Origin: CAYVBE01 sp964572825 | GTDB lineage: Bacteria; Planctomycetota; Brocadiia; SM23-32 | Length of the DNA stretch: 64,000 bases | Assembly: GCA_964572825.1 (NCBI GenBank) | Contig: CAZNGS010000016.1 | Location: forward strand, 6,644 to 70,643 | Direction: 5' to 3' | In this document: positions 57,493 through 64,000 of the stretch, in pieces | How positions within the stretch are numbered: position 1 is the first letter of the stretch | How the letters are laid out: each line of letters opens with the position of its first letter | The notes under the pieces: model-generated | Database searches by the model: none | The model's input: only the letters and a program-made list of their open reading frames with translations | Told to the model about the DNA's origin: nothing | Translations under genes and position numbers: made by a program

Positions 57493-59658
57493 ATGAAGAT
57501 AATCGTGCAGAACCTGAGCAGCGGCGAGACGGAAGTTGCCGAGGTCCCCCGTCCCGCCGTGAGGGCGCATCACGTGCTGGTCCGCACCCGCGCCAGCCTC
57601 GTCTCCGCCGGCACGGAGCGGATGCTGGTGGAGTTCGGCAGGGCGGGTTGGATCGGAAAGGCCCGGCAGCAGCCCGACAAGGTGCGCCAGGTCATCGACA
57701 AGGTCAGGACCGACGGGCTCATTACTGCCGTCGAGGCCGTGCGCGACAAATTGGGCAGGCCCGTCCCACTCGGATACTGCAACGCGGGCACCGTCATCGA
57801 CGTGGGTCGGGGAGTTGAGGCCCTGCAGGTCGGCGACCACGTGGTCAGCAATGGTCCTCATGCAGAAGTGGTCTGCGTGCCCCGGAACCTGTGCGCCCGG
57901 ATCCCCGAGGGGGTTTTCCGGCGCGCCGGGGACGGGGAGACGGCCTTCCGGCGTGCGGCGTTTACCGTGCTTGGTGCGGTCGCGCTCCAGGGCGTTCGCC
58001 TGGCGGAGCCCACGCTGGGGGAGACTTTCACCGTCACCGGCCTGGGACTGGTGGGCCAGCTTGCGGTCCAGATACTGAGGGCCAACGGCTGCCGAGTGAT
58101 CGGCATCGATCTGAGGGCGGACCGGGTGGATCTGGCCGAGCGGTTCGGCGCCGAAGGCATCCAGGTCGGTCCGGGCCGGGACCCCGTGGGGGCGGCAAGG
58201 GAACTGACCGGTGGGCGGGGCGTGGACGGCGTTCTGCTGGCGGCCGCCACGAAGAGCAGCGAACCGGTCCACCAGGCGGCCCGGATGTGCCGCAGGCGCG
58301 GGCGGATCGTGCTGGTGGGCGTGACCGGGCTGGAGCTCTCGCGGGATGACTTCTACGAGAAAGAGCTGAGCTTCCGGGTCTCCTGCTCCTACGGGCCGGG
58401 GCGCTACGACCGGGAGTACGAAGAAAAGGGGCGCGACTACCCGCGCGGGTTCGTGCGGTGGAGCGCGCAGCGAAACTTTGAGGCGGTTCTGCTGCTCATG
58501 GCCGAGGGGAAGCTGGAAGTGGAGCCGTTGATCACCCGGACCGTGCCCATTGATGAAGCCCCCGCCGTCTACGCAAAGCTGGCCCGTGGGGAGGCGGGCA
58601 TGGGGACCGTCATCACCTATCCGGCGGGAAGGGACGCGGTCGGCGAGACGGTCATGCGACTGAGCCCGGCGGAACCGCGGCCGGCCGAACCGGCGGAGCC
58701 GGTGGTGGGGGTGATCGGCGCCGGCAGCTTCGCCACCCGCACGATCCTGCCGCTGCTGAAGAAGTCCGGCGTTCGCCTGAAACTGATCGCCACCCGTGGC
58801 GGCACGGGCGCCGCCGTGGCGGGCAGGAAGTTCGGTTTCGAGGAGGCCACCAGCGATGCTGAGGCCATTCTGAACGACAATGAGATCAACACGCTCTTCA
58901 TCCTCACCCGTCACAACTCCCATGCGCCCCTGATATGCCGGGCGCTTGAAGCGGGAAAGCACGTGTTCTGCGAGAAGCCGCTGGCCGTCGATGCCGAACA
59001 GCTCGAAGCGGTGAAGGAAGCCTGTGACCGCGCAGGCCGGAGCGCGCCTCGTCCCATCCTCCACGTTGGGTTCAATCGGCGGTTCTCGGCGTTCACGGTG
59101 AAGATGAAGGAGCTGTTGGACCGGGAGAAAGGCCCCGCCGCCTTCAATGTGCTGGTAAATGCCGGGCATGTGGATGGCGACCACTGGATCCAGGACCCCG
59201 AGGTGGGTGGTGGACGGATTATCGGCGAGGCCTGTCATTTCATCGACCTGCTGCGTTTCCTGGCCGGGTCCAGGATTACGGAGGTGAAATCGGACGAACT
59301 GCGCCAGCCCGAACGGCGGGATGCGCCGGCTGACACCGTCACGATAACGTTGCGCTTTGAAGACGGCGCAATCGGGACGGTCCACTATTGGGCCAATGGC
59401 AGCAGGAAATACCCCAAGGAGACCCTGCAGGCATTCAGCGGCGGAAAGGTGCTTGCCCTGGACAATTTCCGCAGCCTGAAAGGCTACGGTTGGTCCGGAT
59501 TCAGAGGCAGGAAGAAGCACTGGGGCCAGGACAAGGGCCACCGGGCCGAGGTCAACGCCTTCCTGGCTTCCGTCCGGGAGGGCGGCGGGCCGCTGGTGCC
59601 GTTCGCCGAACTGGTGGAGGTAACGCAGGCTACCTTCAGAGCCGCCAGCATCGACTGA
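57493..59658 (+). CDS. Fused MDR dehydrogenase and Gfo/Idh/MocA oxidoreductase (bi-domain)
   Basis: A 721-residue fusion. Residues 1 to about 385 are a medium-chain dehydrogenase-like domain: VRTRASLVSAGTERMLVEFG, PLGYCNAGTVIDVGRGVEAL and the Rossmann stretch FTVTGLGLVGQLAVQILRAN. Residues about 395-721 are a Gfo/Idh/MocA oxidoreductase: VGVIGAGSFATRTILPLLKK, HVFCEKPLAVDAEQLEAVKE, and GGGRIIGEACHFIDLLRFLA with the catalytic His-x3-Asp type motif. Zinc-ligand Cys and His of classical MDR enzymes are not obvious. The architecture is recurrent in EPS and O-antigen loci beside heparinase-like genes, where it probably modifies a uronic or deoxy sugar. The step is unknown. Confidence 0.88.
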   Translation: MKIIVQNLSSGETEVAEVPRPAVRAHHVLVRTRASLVSAGTERMLVEFGRAGWIGKARQQPDKVRQVIDKVRTDGLITAVEAVRDKLGRPVPLGYCNAGTVIDVGRGVEALQVGDHVVSNGPHAEVVCVPRNLCARIPEGVFRRAGDGETAFRRAAFTVLGAVALQGVRLAEPTLGETFTVTGLGLVGQLAVQILRANGCRVIGIDLRADRVDLAERFGAEGIQVGPGRDPVGAARELTGGRGVDGVLLAAATKSSEPVHQAARMCRRRGRIVLVGVTGLELSRDDFYEKELSFRVSCSYGPGRYDREYEEKGRDYPRGFVRWSAQRNFEAVLLLMAEGKLEVEPLITRTVPIDEAPAVYAKLARGEAGMGTVITYPAGRDAVGETVMRLSPAEPRPAEPAEPVVGVIGAGSFATRTILPLLKKSGVRLKLIATRGGTGAAVAGRKFGFEEATSDAEAILNDNEINTLFILTRHNSHAPLICRALEAGKHVFCEKPLAVDAEQLEAVKEACDRAGRSAPRPILHVGFNRRFSAFTVKMKELLDREKGPAAFNVLVNAGHVDGDHWIQDPEVGGGRIIGEACHFIDLLRFLAGSRITEVKSDELRQPERRDAPADTVTITLRFEDGAIGTVHYWANGSRKYPKETLQAFSGGKVLALDNFRSLKGYGWSGFRGRKKHWGQDKGHRAEVNAFLASVREGGGPLVPFAELVEVTQATFRAASID

Positions 59659-59665
59659 GGAGACC

Positions 59666-60952
59666 ATGCGCATCCTGTTCTTCACCCACTACTTCCCCCC
59701 GGAGGTCAACGCCCCGGCGGTGCGCACCCACCAGCACTGCCGGCGGTGGGTCCGGGAGGGACATGAAGTGCACGTGGTCACCTGCGTGCCGAATCATCCC
59801 AGGGGAGAGGTATTCGAAGGCTACCGCAGCCGCCTCAGGACCCAGCGCGAGAAACTCGACGGCATCCACGTGCACCGGGTGTGGACCTATGTCGCGCCCA
59901 ACAGGGGGTTTTTGAGACGGACCCTGGGATACCTCAGCTACATGTTCTCCGCTCCGCTGGCCGCGCGGCGCGTGCCCCGGCCGGACGTCGTCGTGGCGAC
60001 CTCGCCCCAGTTGTTCTGCGCCTGGGCGGGCCTGCTGGCCTCCCGGCTGGTGCGGCGGCCCTGGGTGCTGGAACTGCGGGACCTGTGGCCGGCGTCCATC
60101 GAGGCGGTGGGCGCCATCCGGAACAGGGCGGTTATCAAGTCGCTGGAACGCCTCGAACTCTGCCTCTATGGCGCAGCCGACGCCGTGGTGGCCTTGACCG
60201 AGGCCTTCCGGGTGGACCTGGTTCGACGCGGTGTCGATGCCGCTAAGATCGAGGTGGTGACCAACGGGATAGGCCCGGACGCGTGGAACGGGGTGAGCCG
60301 CGACCAGGCGAGGGAGGCTTTGGGGCTCCCCCGGGACCGGTTCCTGGTCTCGTACGTGGGCACACACGGCATGGCGCATGGGCTGGAGACGCTCCTGGAG
60401 GTCGCCGACATTCTGCGGGACGTGGAGGAACTGCACTTCCTGACCGTGGGAGACGGGGCGGAATACGGACGACTCCAGCGCCTTCGGAGCGAGAAGCAGC
60501 TCGACAACCTGACCATGGTGGGGCAGGTCCCTCGGGAGCAGGCCCGTCTCTACCTGCACGCCAGCGACGTGAGCGCGGTCCTGCTGCGCAGGAGCGACCT
60601 TTTCAGAACCGTGATCCCCTCCAAGGTCTTCGAGGCCATGGCCGTCGGCAACGGCGTACTGCTGACGGTCGACGGTGAGGCCCGGGCGATCGTCGAGGGG
60701 GCCGGCGCCGGCGTGTTTGTCGAGCCGGAGAATCCGACAGCGCTCGCCCAAGCCGTGAAAGAACTGATGGACTCCCCGGCGGACCTGCGGGCCATGGGCG
60801 AGAACGGCCGGAGGGCGGTTCGGTCCCGGTTCAACAGAGCCTTCCTGGCGCGGAAAATGCTGAGAGTCCTCGATGCCGTAGCGGATCGGAACGGCCGGGC
60901 CGGCGTGGGGCCCAGGCCGGCCGCCGGGCGGGAAACTTCCTCGGAGAGCTGA
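59666..60952 (+). CDS. GT4-family glycosyltransferase, WbuB-like
   Basis: A 428-residue GT-B enzyme. RILFFTHYFPPEVNAPAVRT is the signature start of the WbuB/L-fucosamine-transferase group; HVVTCVPNHPRGEVFEGYRS, WVLELRDLWPASIEAVGAIR and the donor-domain segments FLVSYVGTHGMAHGLETLLE and PSKVFEAMAVGNGVLLTVDG follow. The E-x7-E-equivalent site is partly changed, as in the WbuB subfamily. It lies 7 bp after the bi-domain oxidoreductase and 5 bp before the UDP-GlcNAc epimerase, a conserved neighbourhood for sugars of the FucNAc/ManNAc kind. The donor is not established. Confidence 0.9.
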   Translation: MRILFFTHYFPPEVNAPAVRTHQHCRRWVREGHEVHVVTCVPNHPRGEVFEGYRSRLRTQREKLDGIHVHRVWTYVAPNRGFLRRTLGYLSYMFSAPLAARRVPRPDVVVATSPQLFCAWAGLLASRLVRRPWVLELRDLWPASIEAVGAIRNRAVIKSLERLELCLYGAADAVVALTEAFRVDLVRRGVDAAKIEVVTNGIGPDAWNGVSRDQAREALGLPRDRFLVSYVGTHGMAHGLETLLEVADILRDVEELHFLTVGDGAEYGRLQRLRSEKQLDNLTMVGQVPREQARLYLHASDVSAVLLRRSDLFRTVIPSKVFEAMAVGNGVLLTVDGEARAIVEGAGAGVFVEPENPTALAQAVKELMDSPADLRAMGENGRRAVRSRFNRAFLARKMLRVLDAVADRNGRAGVGPRPAAGRETSSES

Positions 60953-60957
60953 ATGCC

Positions 60958-62046
60958 ATGAGAATACTGCACGTCGTCGGCGCACGCCCGAATTTCATGA
61001 AAGCCGCCCCCCTGGTGGCCGCCCTGGAGGAGCACGGGGCGGAGCAGACCCTCGTCCACACCGGACAGCACTACGACGCAAACATGTCCCGCGTGTTCTT
61101 CGAAGAGCTGGACCTGCCCCGGCCGGACATGGACCTGGGCGTCGGCTCCGGCAGCCACGCCTTCCAGACCGGCGAGGTGATGAAGCGCATCGAGCCCGTC
61201 CTGGTTGGGCAAGAGCCGGACGTGTGCCTGGTCTACGGGGACGTCAACTCCACCGTGGCCGCCGCACTGGTGGCCTGCAAGCTGCTGCTGCCCGCCGGCC
61301 ATGTCGAGGCCGGCCTGCGGAGCTTTGACCGCACCATGCCGGAGGAGATCAATCGCCTGCTGACCGACCAGATATGTGGACTGCTGTTCACCCATTCTCC
61401 GGAGGCCGAAGAGAATCTCACCCGGGAGGGCGTGGCCCCGGAGCGGATCCACTACACGGGAAACGTGATGATTGATACGCTGGTGCGGCTCCTGCCGAAG
61501 GCCCGCGCGCGCAACATACAGCGGCGGTTCGGCCTGGACCCCGGAGAATACGTCCTGGTCACCCTCCATCGGCCGTCCAACGTGGACGAACAGCAGCGGC
61601 TGCGCCTCGCGATGGCCGCACTGGAGAGGATTGCCAGCGCCGCACCGGTGATCTTCCCCGTGCATCCGCGCACGCGCGAGCGATTGGAGGCATTCGGCAT
61701 CGAAACCGGCGCCCCGGCCCTGCGGATCATTGATCCGATCGGGTACCTGGACTTCCTGTGTCTCCAGGAAGCGGCCGGGGCGGTGGTCACCGACTCGGGC
61801 GGCGTGCAGGAGGAGACCACCTACATGGGGGTGCCCTGCTTCACCGTTCGGCCCAACACCGAACGCCCCATCACCGTGGAGGCGGGCACGAACACGCTGG
61901 TGCGGACCGACGAAGAGCTGGACCGGCTGGACGAACTCGTCCTCCGCTGCGTGGAACGGGGCAGACCCGAAAAGACTCCTCCTCCGCTGTGGGACGGGCA
62001 TGCGGCGGAGCGGATTGCGGCCGTCATAGCTGATTATCTGACCTGA
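60958..62046 (+). CDS. wecB: UDP-N-acetylglucosamine 2-epimerase (non-hydrolysing)
   Basis: A 362-residue enzyme that interconverts UDP-GlcNAc and UDP-ManNAc in the cytoplasm. Signatures: VVGARPNFMKAAPLVAALEE, HTGQHYDANMSRVFFEELDL, VYGDVNSTVAAALVACKLLL, GHVEAGLRSFDRTMPEEINR, LVTLHRPSNVDEQQRLRLAM and the C-terminal TDSGGVQEETTYMGVPCFTV plus NTERPITVEAGTNTLV. The length is normal (about 370). It indicates ManNAc or a derived sugar in the repeat unit. It is flanked closely by the WbuB-like GT4 and the heparinase-like gene. Confidence 0.95.
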   Translation: MRILHVVGARPNFMKAAPLVAALEEHGAEQTLVHTGQHYDANMSRVFFEELDLPRPDMDLGVGSGSHAFQTGEVMKRIEPVLVGQEPDVCLVYGDVNSTVAAALVACKLLLPAGHVEAGLRSFDRTMPEEINRLLTDQICGLLFTHSPEAEENLTREGVAPERIHYTGNVMIDTLVRLLPKARARNIQRRFGLDPGEYVLVTLHRPSNVDEQQRLRLAMAALERIASAAPVIFPVHPRTRERLEAFGIETGAPALRIIDPIGYLDFLCLQEAAGAVVTDSGGVQEETTYMGVPCFTVRPNTERPITVEAGTNTLVRTDEELDRLDELVLRCVERGRPEKTPPPLWDGHAAERIAAVIADYLT

Positions 62047-62047
62047 T

Positions 62048-63883
62048 ATGCTCACGCTGCCCCAGACAGGGCGGTTTTTTCGAACCGTCCGATACCTGAA
62101 ACCCGGTCAGGTGCTGGCGCGTGCGCGCAGAGCTCTGCGGGATCGTCTCCGGCTCCGCGCAGCGCCGGATGGGCGGGCAAAGCGGCTGCTGCCCCTGCGC
62201 CGGGATGCGCCCGGGCTGGACGGCCTGGTTGAACTGCGCGCCGAGAGGGCCCGCGTCGATCTCGACCGGGCCGAGGCGGCGCTGCGCAACCAGTTCGTGC
62301 TGGCGAACCGGACCCATGCCCTGGGGCCGAAGATCGATTGGCGCGCTGACGACCTGTGGGCCGAGGAGCCCCTGGCGGCATTCGAGCTGCATTACCAGGG
62401 CTACCTCCAGGATCTGGCGCTGGCCTGGCAGCAGACGCGGGACCGGCGCTACGCCGACAGGTGCGCTGAGCTTGTTCTCTCCTGGCTCAAGGCAAACCGG
62501 CCCGGAAGGCATGCGTCCGCCCGCCTGGCGTGGAGCCCCTATGTCGTCAGCGAGCGGCTTCGCAACTGGCTGACCGTCGGCTCCCTGCTGGGGGATAAAA
62601 TGAGAGCCGAGTTTCGCGCGCGGATGGAGCTGAGCGCCGCCCGTCAGCTAGCTTTCCTGGCGGACAATCTCGAGTATGGTCTGCTGGGAAACCACCTGCT
62701 GCAGAACCTGTGCGGCGCCGCCGTGACGACCTGCTTTTTCGATGGCCCCGCGGCGGACCCGCTTCGGGAGCGGGTCCTGAATGAGCTGGTGGCCGAAATG
62801 GACCGGCAGTTGCTGGCGGATGGCCTGCACCAGGAGCGGAGTTTTTTCTACCACGTCAAGGCCATCGAGGATGTTCTGGAGGTGATCGCCGCTGCCGAGG
62901 GTTACGCGTCGGGTGAGGCGCCGGGCTCCCTGGAATCGGCCCTGGGCAGGATGGCGGGCGTGCTGGCCGGCACGCTGGAGGTGGTGGGCGATTTGCCCTT
63001 GATGAACGATACGAGAGAGATAACTCCGGCCCGTATCCGGGCCGCGATCCGGTGCGCTGGAGCCCGGACGGACGGGCGCCGTCCGAGCCTGGACGATCGA
63101 ATGGAAGGCAGCGGCTATCTCGTCGGCCGGGTGGGGCGCTGGTCGGCCGTTTTCGACGTCGGCGCGGCCGGCCCCGACCACCAGATGGGTCACGCGCACG
63201 CGGATCACCTGGGATTCGAGCTGTGGCGCGATGGGCACAAGCTGTTGTGTGACTCCGGCAATGCGACCTACCGGCGGGGCCGCCGGCGGGCCTACTACAG
63301 GGGCACGGCGGCCCACAACACGGTCCAGATCGACGGTCAGGATTCGCTGGAGTTGTGGAAATCCCACCGGGTGGGTCGCCGGCCGCGGGTTAACAGTGGG
63401 GAGTTGGTGGCACGGGGCGACGATGTCCTGAGCTGGGAAGGGATGCACGACGGCTTTGCGCACCTGGAAGGGCGGCCTGTGCACCGCAGGCGGTTCTGGA
63501 TGGGGCGCGACGGCATCTGCGTCCGGGACCGCGTGGAGGGCCGCGGTCGGCACAACATACGAACTGCGCTGCACTTCCATCCGGACGTTGCCGTGGGGCC
63601 GGGCGCATCCCGACCGGAACGTGGTGCCCTCCCCCGGGGCCCGGGTTTCGCCCCGTGGGCCCTGCAGTTCGCGCGCGATGCAAAGGCGTGGGACTGGACC
63701 TGGGCGCTGACATCGGTCGGTCGCGGTCACGCGGTTGCGCTCTGGCCGGCATCGGCGGACCTGCAACCTGTGAGGGAGACGAGTTTCTACGCCCCCGATT
63801 TCGCGGTGGAGCTGGAGCGCCCGGTAATCGGTTTGACGGGCACCGTCGATCTGCCGCTCGAGCTCACGTGGGTGGTTTGGTAA
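62048..63883 (+). CDS. Heparinase II/III-family protein (polysaccharide lyase-like)
   Basis: A 611-residue protein. The N-terminal ~300 residues form an alpha-helical toroid (LQDLALAWQQTRDRRYADRC; NLEYGLLGNHLLQNLCGAAV), the C-terminal half a beta-sandwich with the family core HQMGHAHADHLGFELWRDGH, whose His/Tyr residues are the usual catalytic set, and AAHNTVQIDGQDS. No classical signal peptide is visible. Biosynthetic loci often carry such a protein, possibly to trim or release polymer made in excess, or to act on lipid-linked glycan. It is the last gene of the block seen here; the locus may continue past the window. Confidence 0.87.
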   Translation: MLTLPQTGRFFRTVRYLKPGQVLARARRALRDRLRLRAAPDGRAKRLLPLRRDAPGLDGLVELRAERARVDLDRAEAALRNQFVLANRTHALGPKIDWRADDLWAEEPLAAFELHYQGYLQDLALAWQQTRDRRYADRCAELVLSWLKANRPGRHASARLAWSPYVVSERLRNWLTVGSLLGDKMRAEFRARMELSAARQLAFLADNLEYGLLGNHLLQNLCGAAVTTCFFDGPAADPLRERVLNELVAEMDRQLLADGLHQERSFFYHVKAIEDVLEVIAAAEGYASGEAPGSLESALGRMAGVLAGTLEVVGDLPLMNDTREITPARIRAAIRCAGARTDGRRPSLDDRMEGSGYLVGRVGRWSAVFDVGAAGPDHQMGHAHADHLGFELWRDGHKLLCDSGNATYRRGRRRAYYRGTAAHNTVQIDGQDSLELWKSHRVGRRPRVNSGELVARGDDVLSWEGMHDGFAHLEGRPVHRRRFWMGRDGICVRDRVEGRGRHNIRTALHFHPDVAVGPGASRPERGALPRGPGFAPWALQFARDAKAWDWTWALTSVGRGHAVALWPASADLQPVRETSFYAPDFAVELERPVIGLTGTVDLPLELTWVVW

Positions 63884-63913
63884 GGCCCGGACGTTTTAGG
63901 GCGGGCTCGTAGT

Positions 63914-63931
63914 GGACCCTTTGAAGGGTCC
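63914..63931. repeat. Perfect 8 bp inverted repeat after the EPS locus
   Basis: GGACCCTT-TG-AAGGGTCC forms a stable hairpin 30 bp after the heparinase-like stop. No T-tract follows, so a terminator or a dispersed palindrome are both possible. The rest of the window to base 64000 holds no clear gene. Confidence 0.4.
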
Positions 63932-64000
63932 CTGTGGAAGAAAGCAGGTAAGTGTTTACCGACACAGCACTCCTGCGGGGGGGGTAGTTGAGGTTCGGGG

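Noticed and set aside
56869..59685. 938-codon open frame on the minus strand opposite CapK and the bi-domain oxidoreductase
   Set aside because: Spans the ends of two real genes on the other strand; translation has no recognisable motif.

Overview
The window is GC-rich, gene-dense bacterial chromosome. Promoters look like sigma-70 sites (TTGACN, 17 bp, TATAAT-like) and many starts have clear GGAGG-type ribosome binding sites. Several features recall Planctomycetota, Lentisphaerota, Hydrogenedentota and related lineages: formylglycine sulfatases, a protein resembling the hydrazine-synthase alpha subunit with three CXXCH motifs, PQQ-type beta-propellers, PEGA-domain proteins and a four-helix-bundle gene with CACGGAC repeats. 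The secretin-type polysaccharide export lipoprotein and the lipoproteins point to a two-membrane envelope. I cannot fix the phylum from this window alone.

Layout. (1) 1-3368: end of a thioredoxin-fold protein, EF-G, a cysteine-bearing Hsp20 and an Nfu-type Fe-S scaffold. (2) 3468-17643: a carbohydrate-catabolism region. One TIM-barrel glycosidase lies on the plus strand. All else is on the minus strand: two sulfatases, a PPi-type phosphofructokinase, a LacI regulator, then the HzsA-like protein, a GH36 alpha-galactosidase and a PQQ-propeller protein. A repeat-bounded element carrying a four-helix-bundle gene sits between the sulfatases and the phosphofructokinase. (3) 17796-31694: housekeeping and mixed genes: a frameshifted zinc-ribbon ORF, sppA, cysS, tRNA-Gly and tRNA-Leu, a lone glycosyltransferase, a 5'-truncated URO-D-family gene beside an array of seven hairpins, a DinG-like helicase, proC, tRNA-Asp, an uncharacterised envelope trio (small lipoprotein, exported protein, PEGA protein) and ribE. 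(4) 31860-63883: one co-directional exopolysaccharide or capsule locus of about 32 kb.

How the EPS locus fits together. A strong promoter whose -10 box lies inside a perfect palindrome precedes an exported beta-sandwich protein. Next come the Wza-type export lipoprotein, a Wzc-type tyrosine kinase, a CpsB-type phosphatase, an O-antigen ligase/polymerase-like protein, a WecA/MraY-type initiating transferase, a type I phosphodiesterase-like protein, a Wzx flippase and a second polymerase-like membrane protein. Seven glycosyltransferases of families GT4, GT9, GT2 and CgeB type follow or are interleaved, with a methyltransferase, a CapA-like protein, a CapK-like adenylating enzyme, a fused dehydrogenase/Gfo-Idh oxidoreductase, one more GT4, UDP-GlcNAc 2-epimerase and a heparinase II/III-family lyase. 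Most junctions overlap by 4 bp or are only a few bases apart, so the genes are probably translated together. Together they encode a nearly complete Wzx/Wzy-type pathway.

Candidate novelties: the CACGGAC-repeat four-helix element, the hairpin array next to the truncated URO-D gene, the HzsA-like protein placed in a sugar-catabolism operon, sulfatases with no signal peptide, and a 14-codon ORF coupled to the polymerase gene. No rRNA, CRISPR array, reverse transcriptase, integrase or complete insertion sequence was seen.
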